Assembly: GCA_041821185.1 (NCBI GenBank)
Contig: JBGUBD010000004.1
Span: 1 to 64,000, forward strand
Reading direction: 5' to 3'
From: Phycisphaerales bacterium AB-hyl4
GTDB taxonomy: Bacteria; Planctomycetota; Phycisphaerae; Phycisphaerales; Phycisphaeraceae
DNA: 64,000 nt
Shown: in pieces, positions 8,624 through 16,179 of the stretch
Layout: each line of letters begins with the position of its first letter
Position numbering within the stretch: the stretch's first letter is position 1
Program-made: the position numbers and the translations under genes
The notes under the pieces: generated by a model
Database searches by the model: none
What the model was told of the DNA's origin: nothing
What the model saw: the letters and a program-made list of their open reading frames with translations, nothing else

Positions 8624-10144
8624 CTAAAACTCGCGTCGCTGGCGGGCCGGGGGGATGTTGAGTTGCTTGCGATACTTCGCGACCGTTCGGCGGGCGATGT
8701 CGATGCCGCGCTTTTTCAATTCGTCAACGAGCTGGTCGTCGTTGAGTGGTTCGCTTTTGTCTTCCGCGTCGATGACTTCCTGCAGCTTTGCCTGCACCGC
8801 GCTCCAGCTCATGGAGTCGCCGGATTCGGTTTCCGTGCCGCCGGAGAAGAACATGCGCAGCGGGAGGATGCCGCGCGGCGTTTGCAGGTATTTCTCATGC
8901 ACCGCCCTGCTCACCGTGGCGACATGGATGCCGAGCTGGTCGGCAACGGTGGTCATGGGCAGCGGCTTAAGCGCCTGCGGGCCATGGTCGAAGTAATCGC
9001 GCTGCGCTTCGAGCACGACGTTGATCACGCGCAGCAGGGTCATGTTGCGTTGCTGGAGCGCGTCGATGAGCCAACGTGCGTTGCGGAGGTTGGTGTTGAC
9101 GAAGTCGCGTGTGCGTTTGTCGACGCCGTTGTCGCGAGCGAGGCGTGCGTAGGTGTTGCTGATCGACAGCGGCGGCGTGTGGCCGGAGGTGAGGGTGGCG
9201 ACGTAGCGGTCTTCGTCTTCGTCATACTCGATGGCGGCGTCGGGCGTGATGGTGCGCGGCGCGTCGTCGCTGAGCAGTCGGCCGGGGTGCGGCTGAAACT
9301 GCCGCAGGCCGAGGATGCCCTGCTTCACTTCATCGAGCGTGAGGTTGGTGGCCTTGGCGATGCGGGGCAGCCGGTTGGCTTCGATGTCCTTGAGGTATTC
9401 TTCGACGAGCAGGCGCTCGACGTAAAGGTCGGCGTCGCGGTCGCTGCGCTCGCGGGCGTCGATCTGAAGCAGCAGGCATTCGCGCAGGTTGCGAGCGCCC
9501 AGGCCGGGCGGCTCGAGGTTTTGCTGAAGCTTTTCGAGCACGGCTTCAAGCTCGGCGATGGTCGCGTGATCCGGCGCCTGCTGGAGCAGGGTTTGCATGT
9601 CCGTGCGGAGGTAGCCGTCCGCGTCGAGGAAGCCGATGATGTACTGGCCAAGCTCGGCCTCGCGCGGCGTGGTCTCGACCATGCGCCACTGGGCGACGAG
9701 CTGATCGAACATCGACTCGGATCGCGCAGCGGTGTTGGCCATCGCATCGATCTTGCGGTCGCGCTCGCCGTCGTTGCGGACGGGCCTGCGGTAGCTGTCG
9801 TAGCTTTCGCCGGTGTTGGCTTCCCACGAGTCGCCGTACTCTTCGGAGATGTTGGAGAGGCGTTCGAAATCGTCGGCCGACTTCTTGTCGTCGCCGTCGG
9901 CCACGACAAGCTCACGCTCGCCTTCCTGATTGTCGCGCTCGGCCTGCTCACGCTCGGCGCGCAGCGACTCGTCATCCGTGCCGGCTTCGCGAAGCTCCAG
10001 CGTCGGATTGTTCGTCAGCTCCTGGTCGATGCGCTCTTCCAGCGCCGCCTGGGGCATCTGGAGGATCTCCATCGACTGGATCATGCGCGGCGCCAGCTTC
10101 ATCCGCTGGTCGATCCGCAGTTGTTGTCCGGCGTCAATCCGCAT
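8624..10144 (-). CDS. rpoN: RNA polymerase sigma-54 factor RpoN
   Basis: A 506-residue sigma-54 factor, which binds core RNA polymerase and recognises -24/-12 promoters with the help of AAA+ activators. Region I at the N-terminus has the Gln/Met-rich activator-interaction segment (MKLAPRMIQSMEILQMP). An acidic variable region II follows at about 55-120, then the core-binding domain. A helix-turn-helix lies near LGIHVATVSRAVHEKYLQ, and the RpoN box ARRTVAKYRKQL sits at the C-terminus. It precedes DUF62 by 61 bases on the same strand. Confidence 0.95.
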   Translation of the reverse strand: MRIDAGQQLRIDQRMKLAPRMIQSMEILQMPQAALEERIDQELTNNPTLELREAGTDDESLRAEREQAERDNQEGERELVVADGDDKKSADDFERLSNISEEYGDSWEANTGESYDSYRRPVRNDGERDRKIDAMANTAARSESMFDQLVAQWRMVETTPREAELGQYIIGFLDADGYLRTDMQTLLQQAPDHATIAELEAVLEKLQQNLEPPGLGARNLRECLLLQIDARERSDRDADLYVERLLVEEYLKDIEANRLPRIAKATNLTLDEVKQGILGLRQFQPHPGRLLSDDAPRTITPDAAIEYDEDEDRYVATLTSGHTPPLSISNTYARLARDNGVDKRTRDFVNTNLRNARWLIDALQQRNMTLLRVINVVLEAQRDYFDHGPQALKPLPMTTVADQLGIHVATVSRAVHEKYLQTPRGILPLRMFFSGGTETESGDSMSWSAVQAKLQEVIDAEDKSEPLNDDQLVDELKKRGIDIARRTVAKYRKQLNIPPARQRREF

Positions 10145-10337
10145 GGTCAGCTCAGAAAGGGGAGTCTCCCCTCTTTCTTCGGCCTTACTATCCCGTCACT
10201 CGCATGCCAAATCAAAGCAGAGCCGGCATACTCGGGCATAAATCAGGGGAATCCCCCCCGGCAGCCGCCCTGCCAACACCCACCGCGCCGCTCTTCGCAT
10301 CACCCGTTTCGCATCACCTTCGCACCGCTGAGCACAG

Positions 10338-10937
10338 TCAATGCCGGGCTTGGATCGCCTCGGCGAGCACCGCTTTCGACACGCCGCCCAGCGTCGAGCC
10401 GGTCGGCAGCCCGCGGGCCAGGCGGGTGACTTTCACGTTCATCGCCTCGAGTTGCTGGGCGAGGTACATCGCAGTGCCATCGCCTTCCAACGTCGGGTTC
10501 GTGCCGAGCACGGCTTCGCGCACCTGGCCCGCCCGCGCCCGCTCGAGCAGCCGATCCACATTCAGGTCGCCGGGGCCGATGCCTTCCAGCGGCGCGAGTC
10601 GGCCCATCAATACGTGGTAGACCCCCTGATACATCCCGGTCTGTTCGAGGCTGACCACGTCCGATGGCTGCTCGACGACAAGCACGAGGCCGTGGTCGCG
10701 CTCAGGGTCGGCACAGATCGGGCACGGGTCTGCCTCGGTCACGTGGCCACAGTTCGAGCAGACTTTCAGGTCCGTCTTGAACTGCCGGATCGCCTCGGCG
10801 AGGTCGACGGCTTCGCTGGGCTCAACCTGGAGCAGATGGAAGGCGATCCGCTCGGCCGACCGCTTGCCGATGCCCGGCAGGCGGGTAAGCCGAGCGACCA
10901 GCCGGTCCAGCGCGGAAACAGGTCGCGTCGTTGCCAT
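10338..10937 (-). CDS. recR: Recombination mediator RecR
   Basis: A RecR of 199 residues from ATG 10937, or 201 from the upstream ATG 10943. RecR acts with RecO and RecF in loading RecA at gaps. It shows the N-terminal helix-hairpin-helix (LPGIGKRSAERIAFHLL), a four-Cys zinc finger (CSNCGHVTEADPCPIC), and a TOPRIM domain with VVEQPSDVVSLEQTG and VLGTNPTLEGDGTAMY. A TAAGAT hexamer directly abuts the first ATG and lies six bases before the second, which favours the second as a leaderless start. Confidence 0.93.
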   Translation of the reverse strand: MATTRPVSALDRLVARLTRLPGIGKRSAERIAFHLLQVEPSEAVDLAEAIRQFKTDLKVCSNCGHVTEADPCPICADPERDHGLVLVVEQPSDVVSLEQTGMYQGVYHVLMGRLAPLEGIGPGDLNVDRLLERARAGQVREAVLGTNPTLEGDGTAMYLAQQLEAMNVKVTRLARGLPTGSTLGGVSKAVLAEAIQARH

Positions 10938-10943
10938 ACTCAT

Positions 10944-10949
10944 ATCTTA
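10944..10949 (-). promoter_or_regulatory. -10-like hexamer TAAGAT before recR
   Basis: TAAGAT on the minus strand is followed by ATGAGT and then ATG. The six-base gap to the second ATG suits leaderless transcription. Confidence 0.35.
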
Positions 10950-11003
10950 TGCGGATGAGGCGCGGATGACACGGAGCGTGTGCATACGGTAAAGCCCAAC
11001 ATG

Positions 11004-11033
11004 AAAGCCCAGGCATGGCCATGCCTGGGCTTT
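11004..11033. repeat. CCCAGGCATGG palindrome, probable terminator
   Basis: Arms AAAGCCCAGGCATGG and CCATGCCTGGGCTTT form a nearly perfect palindrome between the response regulator ending at 11076 and recR. A close copy lies at 35006-35035 in the same position relative to its upstream gene. The AAA/TTT ends let it work as a terminator in both directions. Confidence 0.65.
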
Positions 11034-11075
11034 GCGGGCAGGTAATGTCACATCATGTTCGTTCGCCTCGCGCGG

Positions 11076-11615
11076 TCACTTCGCCGGGCGGTCGCGGCGG
11101 GACTCGATGTCGCGGATGTAGGCCTCCGTGCGATCGAGCTCACGCTTGAGGTGACGCACGCGAAGCAGGCTCTTCACCCGCGTGATCAGCTCCAGCTTGT
11201 TCACCGGCTTGGAGACGAAGTCGTCCGTGCCGCTTTCCACGCCACGCTCGATGTCGCCCAGCTCGTTCAGCGCGGTCACCATCATGATCGGGATGGTGCG
11301 CGTGGCCGGGTCTTCCTTGAGCTTACGGCAGACCTCGAAGCCGGACATCCGCGGCATCATCACATCCAGCAACACAAGGTCGGGCGTCGGCTTGTCCGGG
11401 TCCTCGATGTATTGCAACGCTTCGATGCCGTCGCTGGCGGTGGTGATGTGGCAAGGCAGCGTTTCGAGGTAGGCCTGGAGCAACTCGACATTCTGCTCGT
11501 TGTCGTCGACGATGAGGATGCTCGACTCGGAGAGGTCGAACGCCTGCTCCTGCGCGTCGGGCGCGGGCTGGTCGGCGGACGGTGCGTCTAGACGGTCGGA
11601 GGGTTGGCTCATCAT
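11076..11615 (-). CDS. Receiver-domain response regulator
   Basis: A 179-residue protein with a polar N-terminal tail of about 30 residues and one receiver domain. The domain shows SILIVDDNEQNVELL (acidic pair Asp-Asp), the phospho-acceptor Asp in LVLLDVMMPRMSG, the conserved Thr/Ala of MMVTALN, and the switch Lys in FVSKPVN. A Lys/Arg-rich helix of about 25 residues follows, with no DNA-binding or enzymatic output domain. It probably relays phosphate or acts through protein contacts. MM at 11615 was taken as start because upstream codons do not resemble the family. It is divergent from a second receiver-only gene at 11974. Confidence 0.88.
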   Translation of the reverse strand: MMSQPSDRLDAPSADQPAPDAQEQAFDLSESSILIVDDNEQNVELLQAYLETLPCHITTASDGIEALQYIEDPDKPTPDLVLLDVMMPRMSGFEVCRKLKEDPATRTIPIMMVTALNELGDIERGVESGTDDFVSKPVNKLELITRVKSLLRVRHLKRELDRTEAYIRDIESRRDRPAK

Positions 11616-11748
11616 GGCAGCTCGGGAGCTGGTGGTGCGTTTCTCGGCCGACCTGCGGCTCGTGCCGGGGTCGGTACAGTCGGCTGATGGTACACGCAGA
11701 CTGGCCCTCAGTCGATGTCGGGCGGGAGAAAGGTCAGCGGTACACTTT

Positions 11749-11813
11749 GGGTGCCACGGCATTTAAGCCCATGCTCTGTGCAACCCGGCACGGCTTAAAA
11801 AGCCGTGACACCC
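11749..11813. repeat. Nested palindrome in the divergent response-regulator gap
   Basis: The outer arms are GGGTGCCACGGC and GCCGTGACACCC. On the right side is an inner hairpin CACGGCTT...AAGCCGTG (11789-11807). It is the main structure in the 358-base gap between the two divergent response regulators (11616-11973). The rest of that gap shows only a possible -10 (TACAAT at 11922) for the right-hand gene. Confidence 0.5.
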
Positions 11814-11973
11814 GCTTCACGCGACAGTCGAGCCCCCTTCCGCCTGCCTCGCCGCCTTGACCGCGAGGCGTTCAGACGCAACAATTTACACCCTAGCCTG
11901 CCTGACGGCCTGACCAGGCCTTACAATACCCCTGCTTGCAAACCTGCAATCTTCTTGAGGAAGCGATATAGGT

Positions 11974-12381
11974 ATGTCACCCATGGAACAGAGTGAAGAA
12001 CTTCGTCTTGATGGCGTTAAAGTGCTTGTGGTCGACGATGACAGCGAGATCCGCGCCGCGTTGGACCAGGCCCTTCAGGCCGAGGGCGCGTTGACGCAGA
12101 TGTGTGGCGATGGCAATACCGCCGTCCGCATTTGCGAAACCGACCCGCCGGACCTTGTCGTGCTCGACATGATGCTGCCCAAGCGATCGGGCTTCCTGGT
12201 GCTGGAGAAGATCAAGCGCTTCGAAGAGCCGCCGAAGGTCATCATGGTCACCGCCAACGAGGGCCGACGCCACCAGCAGTACGCCGAGGCGCTCGGGGTC
12301 GACGGCTATCTCCTCAAGCCCGTGCGACTCGAAAAACTCATCAACCTCGCCCAGGGCCTGTTCACTGCGAAAGAAGAGTGA
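11974..12381 (+). CDS. Receiver-domain response regulator (single domain)
   Basis: A 135-residue single-domain, CheY-like receiver protein. It contains KVLVVDDDSEIRAAL, the phospho-acceptor Asp in LVVLDMMLPKRSG, VIMVTANEG and the switch Lys in YLLKPVRL. No output domain follows. GAGGAAG lies about ten bases before ATG 11974; a second in-frame ATG follows three codons later and is a possible alternative. No histidine kinase gene is in the window. Confidence 0.88.
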   Translation: MSPMEQSEELRLDGVKVLVVDDDSEIRAALDQALQAEGALTQMCGDGNTAVRICETDPPDLVVLDMMLPKRSGFLVLEKIKRFEEPPKVIMVTANEGRRHQQYAEALGVDGYLLKPVRLEKLINLAQGLFTAKEE

Positions 12382-12496
12382 ACGGCTTTGTGGGGGGCTC
12401 CGGGAGTCGTGCTGGGGGATCGCCGGGGCCGGGCTGCCATTTGCGGCGCCGACGTGCGCCCCTGCGGTGCGTTGGTTGTGATGGGGGTGAGGTCTG

Positions 12497-13237
12497 ATGG
12501 CTGACGTGCCGCGACTGTATGACGACCTTGCCTGGCTTTGGCCGCTGCTCAGCCCGCCTGAGGACTACGCGTCCGAGGCGGCGACGATGCGAAGTTTGCT
12601 GAACGAAACGCTCACGCTCGGCGCGCCGGGGCATCGGCCGACGGTGCTCGAGCTCGGCGCCGGCGGCGGGCATGCGCTGCACCACCTCCGCCATGATTTC
12701 GACTGCGTGGCGGTCGACCTGTCTGCGCCGATGCTCGCCAACTGCCGATCGCTGAACCCGGAGGTCGAGACGCACCTGGGCGACATGCGAAGCGTCCGCC
12801 TGAACCGCAAGTTCGACGCGGTGCTGATCCACGATGCGATCGACTACATGACCAACCTCGCTGACCTGCGTGCGACCTTGAGCACCGCGGCGGCCCACCT
12901 CGAGCCCGGCGGTGTCGCGCTCGTCGCCCCGACCTACATCCGCGAAACGTTCGCCGACCACGAAACGGAACAGGAACACCACGCCAATGCCGACGTGGCG
13001 CTGACGTATTTCTCATACGTGCACACCCTGCAGCCGACGGACACGACTTTCGAGCTGATCCTGCTGTACCTGATCAAACAGCCCGCGGTCGGCGGGCCGG
13101 TGACCGTCGTGGAAGACCGACACGTCTGCGGCCTGTTCGACGAGCAGACCTGGCTGGACCTGATGAATGAAGCAGGGTTCAACTGCCAACGGCGAACCGA
13201 GTCGCTGTGGGAGTTGTTCGTCGGCGTCAAGCGGTAA
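12497..13237 (+). CDS. Class I SAM-dependent methyltransferase
   Basis: A 246-residue protein with a standard Rossmann-type methyltransferase core. Motif I is VLELGAGGGHALHHL (about residues 50-64), followed by the acidic loop end CVAVDLSAPML, a motif IV-like FDAVLIHDAIDYM and the LEPGGVALV turn. The C-terminal half contains the substrate region and ends with the strand ELFVGVKR. The substrate cannot be told. GAGG lies just upstream of the ATG. It is convergent with the ribosomal operon. Confidence 0.75.
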   Translation: MADVPRLYDDLAWLWPLLSPPEDYASEAATMRSLLNETLTLGAPGHRPTVLELGAGGGHALHHLRHDFDCVAVDLSAPMLANCRSLNPEVETHLGDMRSVRLNRKFDAVLIHDAIDYMTNLADLRATLSTAAAHLEPGGVALVAPTYIRETFADHETEQEHHANADVALTYFSYVHTLQPTDTTFELILLYLIKQPAVGGPVTVVEDRHVCGLFDEQTWLDLMNEAGFNCQRRTESLWELFVGVKR

Positions 13238-13297
13238 ACGCGGTTTCAATTCAGCCGCCATGTTAACACGACAACACGACTTCAATCCCGCACCCCC

Positions 13298-13378
13298 ATT
13301 TAGCCGCGGGTCTTGGCCCGCGCTTTCGGCCGGCGCGCCGAAGAGCGCGGTGCAAGCACCGCGGCTAAATGTTGCAAG
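13298..13378. repeat. ATTTAGCCGCGG palindromic element
   Basis: The outer arms are ATTTAGCCGCGG and CCGCGGCTAAAT, with a GC-rich inner part that can also pair (GGCCGGCGCGCC region), followed by GTTGCAAG. The end CCGCGGCT(A/G)AATGTTGCAAG recurs at 40801-40820, and the left half recurs inside the lipoprotein gene at 5725. It sits between the convergent methyltransferase and rplL genes. Confidence 0.7.
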
Positions 13379-13410
13379 TGTGAAACCGGGTTGTCGTACC
13401 AATCGGCGCA

Positions 13411-13450
13411 TGAAAAAGGCCGCCCTTCGCGAACGAAAGGCGGCCTCTTT
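13411..13450 (-). terminator. Terminator of the rplKAJL operon
   Basis: On the minus strand a GC-rich stem (AGGCCGCCTTT with AAGGGCGGCCT) and short loop are followed by a T run. It lies just beyond the rplL stop at 13481. A-rich and T-rich flanks on both sides make it possibly bidirectional for the convergent methyltransferase. Confidence 0.75.
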
Positions 13451-13480
13451 GTTTCTGCGTCGCAAAGCGATTCGGTCGGC

Positions 13481-13864
13481 TTACTTGAGCTCGACGTCGC
13501 CGCCAGCTTCCTTGACCTTCTCGAGCAAGGCTTCGGCTTCGTCCTTGGGCAGGCCTTCCTTCAGCGCCTTGGGGGCACCGTCGACCAGGTCCTTGGCTTC
13601 CTTCAGACCCAGGCCCGTCGCCTCGCGGACGACCTTGATGACCTTGATCTTGTTGTCGCCAGCGCCCTTGAGAATGACGTCGAATTCCGTCTTCTCTTCG
13701 GCTTCCTCAGCGGCAGCGGGGCCCGCGGCGACGGCGACCGCGCCGGCGGCCGGCTCGATGCCGTACTCTTCTTTGAGGTAGTTGCCCAGGTCGACCGCTT
13801 CCTTGAGCGTCAGGCCGACAATCTTGTCACCGAGTTCTTTAATTCCAGCTTCGACTTCTGCCAT
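13481..13864 (-). CDS. rplL: 50S ribosomal protein L7/L12
   Basis: A 127-residue acidic stalk protein that recruits translation GTPases. The N-terminal dimerisation region is followed by an Ala-rich hinge (about 37-52). The C-terminal domain carries the conserved [32 protein letters not shown] and [20 protein letters not shown]. It is last in the operon rplK-rplA-rplJ-rplL. No rpoB follows, unlike the usual bacterial order. Confidence 0.97.
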   Translation of the reverse strand: MAEVEAGIKELGDKIVGLTLKEAVDLGNYLKEEYGIEPAAGAVAVAAGPAAAEEAEEKTEFDVILKGAGDNKIKVIKVVREATGLGLKEAKDLVDGAPKALKEGLPKDEAEALLEKVKEAGGDVELK

Positions 13865-13976
13865 GATTCACATCCTTACTTGATGCACATTCCGTCCGAG
13901 AGGTCGCAGCCCTGTGCCGCGATTTAACCCCGAGGGGCCAGTCGAACGCGATTTTCAATCTGGTGATGCAGCGGTC

Positions 13977-14525
13977 TCAGGCCGCTTTGATTTCTTCGCC
14001 CTTTTCGAGCTTCTCTTCCACGGCCTTGACCAGCGAGGCGACCTTGCGGCCGGGGCCGAGCGCGGCGCCCACGAGGTTCTGCGCCGGGGTGAGCAGAATC
14101 TGCACCACCTGGGCCTGCGCCTCTTCGCGGGTCGGGTACTTGCTCAGCGCGTCGATTTCGTCAGCGCCGAAGGTCATGCCTTCCATCAGCGCGCCTTTGA
14201 ACTCCAGGCTCGGAATTTCCTTCGCCCAGGTGATCAGTTCGCGAGCAACGTTGACGACGGTCTGGTCGCCCTCGGCCGGGTAGACCACCGCGACCGAGCC
14301 GTCGAGCAGTTCGTTGATGGCGGCCATGTCCGTGTTCTCGAACGCCTTCTTCGCGAGGCTGTTCTTGATCACGGTGACCTTGATCTGCTTCCCGCCGAGG
14401 TCGGCGCGGAAGCGGTTGTTGGTGTTCGAGTCGACCCCGCGCACGTCTACCAGCACGGCGCCGGACACACCCTCGAAGCGTTTCTTGTACGTATCAACAA
14501 TCAGATTTTTAACCGGCTTGCTCAT
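13977..14525 (-). CDS. rplJ: 50S ribosomal protein L10
   Basis: A 182-residue stalk base protein that anchors L7/L12 dimers to 23S rRNA. It begins MSKPVKNLIVDTYKKRFEG, contains KVTVIKNSLAKKAFE, and ends with the Lys/Glu-rich L12-binding helix. It lies between rplA and rplL with gaps of about 110 bases on each side. The gap to rplA holds a palindromic repeat and could contain the usual L10 autoregulatory leader, which I cannot resolve by eye. Confidence 0.96.
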   Translation of the reverse strand: MSKPVKNLIVDTYKKRFEGVSGAVLVDVRGVDSNTNNRFRADLGGKQIKVTVIKNSLAKKAFENTDMAAINELLDGSVAVVYPAEGDQTVVNVARELITWAKEIPSLEFKGALMEGMTFGADEIDALSKYPTREEAQAQVVQILLTPAQNLVGAALGPGRKVASLVKAVEEKLEKGEEIKAA

Positions 14526-14581
14526 GGCAATGCCCCAGTTGGAGTTTCATGTTCGAAAGATTCTGCACACGCTCATCAATC

Positions 14582-14626
14582 CAGCCCCGCGAGTAAGCAG
14601 CCTCGCAAGAGGCGGCGGCGGGGCTG
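14582..14626. repeat. CAGCCCCGC palindrome between rplJ and rplA
   Basis: Outer arms CAGCCCCGC and GCGGGGCTG and an inner pair GCCTCGC/GCGAGTAAGC-like flank a short loop. It resembles the GC-rich elements at 100 and 58931 and lies in the rplA-rplJ gap of the operon. Confidence 0.5.
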
Positions 14627-14636
14627 AAGACGACAG

Positions 14637-15323
14637 TTAAGGCACTTCAACCAGCACGCCGGGCGTCATCGTGCCCGAAAGCGCGATCTGCTTGACGTAA
14701 TGCCCCTTGGCCGCGGCGGGCTTGATCCGCATGATGTGGTCGATGAACGCCTGGGCGTTCTCTTCCAGTTGGCTGGTTTCGAAGCTCTGCTTGCCGACCA
14801 CGGCGTGCACGTTGCCGCCGGCGTCGTTGCGGAACTCGACCTTGCCGGCACCGTAGTCGCGAACGGCCTCGACCACGTTGGGGGTGACCGTGCCGCTCTT
14901 GGGCGAAGGCATGAGCCCCTTGGGGCCCAGCGCCCGGCCGAGCCGAGCGACGACACGCATCATGTCCGGGCTGGCGACGGCGACGTCGAAGTCCAGCCAA
15001 CCATCTTCGATTTTCTTGACCAGCTCTTCACCGCCGGCCTCGACGGCCCCGGCTTCCTTGCAGGCCGCGACTTTGTCGTCGCTGCAGAACGCCACGACGC
15101 GCTTGGTCTTGCCGATGCCATGCGGCAACGAGACCGAGCCGCGCACCGCCTGGTCCGCCTGCTTCGCGTCGATGCCGAGCCAGATGGCCACCTCGATCGA
15201 CTGATCAAATTTCACGTTCTTAAACGCCTTGACGTGATTCACCGCGTCTGCCAACGGCAACGGCTTGTCTCGTTCGGGCGCCTTCTGTAGATCCGCGCGA
15301 TAGCGCTTGCCATGTCTGGCCAT
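14637..15323 (-). CDS. rplA: 50S ribosomal protein L1
   Basis: A 228-residue L1 protein that binds the 23S rRNA E-site stalk and commonly represses its own operon. Conserved blocks are VKFDQSIEVAIWLGIDAK, SVSLPHGIGKTKRVVAFC, GRALGPKGLMPSPKSGTV and YVKQIALSGTMTPGV. It follows rplK after a 169-base gap filled by GGATTTC repeats, which is unusual for a pair normally separated by few bases. Confidence 0.97.
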   Translation of the reverse strand: MARHGKRYRADLQKAPERDKPLPLADAVNHVKAFKNVKFDQSIEVAIWLGIDAKQADQAVRGSVSLPHGIGKTKRVVAFCSDDKVAACKEAGAVEAGGEELVKKIEDGWLDFDVAVASPDMMRVVARLGRALGPKGLMPSPKSGTVTPNVVEAVRDYGAGKVEFRNDAGGNVHAVVGKQSFETSQLEENAQAFIDHIMRIKPAAAKGHYVKQIALSGTMTPGVLVEVP

Positions 15324-15408
15324 TCCGAGTCTCCTTTCGACTTCCCACGGTCACTGCCGGGGTGTCTCCCACGATTCACGGCTCGTGGTTGGCCGAACTG
15401 TTGATTAC

Positions 15409-15490
15409 GAATTTCGGATTTCGGGATTTCGGATTTGCCGGAACTCGAAGGCAACTTCAAATTCGACATCCGAAATTCCAAATTCGAAAT
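15409..15490. repeat. GGATTTC tandem hairpin between rplA and rplK
   Basis: The left arm has GAATTTCGGATTTC units and the right arm the complementary CCGAAATTCCAAATTCG units. Together they can form a hairpin of about 80 bases. Similar arms occur inside mfd (32927-33013) and mutS (51381-51415), and near 39051. Confidence 0.75.
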
Positions 15491-15492
15491 GC

Positions 15493-15933
15493 TTAAATCT
15501 CGCCTTCGACCTCGATGCCCATCGAGCGGGCGGTGCCCGCGATGGTTCGCACCATGGCCTCGACGTTGTGGCCGGTCAGTTCTTTGGTCTTTTCCTCGGC
15601 GATCGCGCGGAGCTGGTCCGTCGTGACCTTGCCGACCTTGTCCTTGTTCGGCACGCCGGAGCCCTTCTCCAGGCCGGCAGCGTCCTTGAGCAGGACGGCG
15701 GCGGGCGGGCTCTTGATTTCGAATTCGAACGTGCGGTCCTTATAGACCGTGATCACACAGCCGACGACCTTGCCGTTGAGGGCACGGGTGCGTTCGTTGA
15801 ACTGCTGGATGAACTGTCCGGGGTTCACGCCGTGCTGACCGAGCGCCGGGCCGATGGGCGGCGCGGGGGTCGCGCTGCCACCGGGGGCCTGGATCTTGAA
15901 CTGGGACGTGATTTCTTTCTTTGCCTTGGCCAT
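15493..15933 (-). CDS. rplK: 50S ribosomal protein L11
   Basis: A 146-residue L11 protein of the GTPase-associated centre. It contains PGGSATPAPPIGPALGQHGV (thiostrepton-region Pro motif), GKVVGCVITVYKDRTFEF, and the rRNA-binding C-terminal domain with GTARSMGIEVEG. It is first in the operon and has a strong promoter upstream. In many bacteria nusG directly precedes rplK; here nusG lies about 33 kb away in the opposite orientation. Confidence 0.97.
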   Translation of the reverse strand: MAKAKKEITSQFKIQAPGGSATPAPPIGPALGQHGVNPGQFIQQFNERTRALNGKVVGCVITVYKDRTFEFEIKSPPAAVLLKDAAGLEKGSGVPNKDKVGKVTTDQLRAIAEEKTKELTGHNVEAMVRTIAGTARSMGIEVEGEI

Positions 15934-16023
15934 GGCACATGCCTCGCGGTTCGCGGGATCGGTTTCGTTTGGGTACCGGTCTGGCCGATCCGCGCAGCGC
16001 GAGCCGGGTCAGACGAGCCGAGC

Positions 16024-16052
16024 AGTATAACCACCGCTGAATCAGATGGCAA
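16024..16052 (-). promoter_or_regulatory. Sigma-70-type promoter of rplKAJL
   Basis: On the minus strand, -35 TTGCCA (16052-16047) and -10 TATACT (16029-16024) are separated by exactly 17 bases. They lie about 90 bases upstream of the rplK start, with nothing else between. Confidence 0.65.
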
Positions 16053-16165
16053 ACGGCTTGAGTGGGGGCTTATGGCACCGTCCAGGCCGCGGGCACCCCG
16101 CCGCAGTGACGACATGATGTCAGGGCGGGCCGGCATTGACAACGCAGGCGGGTCGCGGCGTCTGG

Positions 16166-16171
16166 TAGAAT
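16166..16171 (+). promoter_or_regulatory. -10-like hexamer TAGAAT before rmuC
   Basis: TAGAAT ends eight bases before the rmuC ATG, so the transcript would have almost no leader. No Shine-Dalgarno sequence is visible. Confidence 0.35.
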
Positions 16172-16179
16172 CGCCGGGC

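Noticed and set aside
8624..10144. Sigma-54 promoters in the window because rpoN is present
   Set aside because: I looked for GG and GC dinucleotides with TGGCAC/TTGC spacing in the main gaps and found no convincing -24/-12 site.
10204..10620. A 138-codon plus-strand frame between rpoN and recR
   Set aside because: Mostly antisense to recR. The 193-base gap itself shows no gene or clear signal.
16136..16171. Full -35/-10 promoter TTGACA with TAGAAT upstream of rmuC
   Set aside because: The spacing is 24 bases, too long for a normal sigma-70 promoter. Only the -10 was kept.
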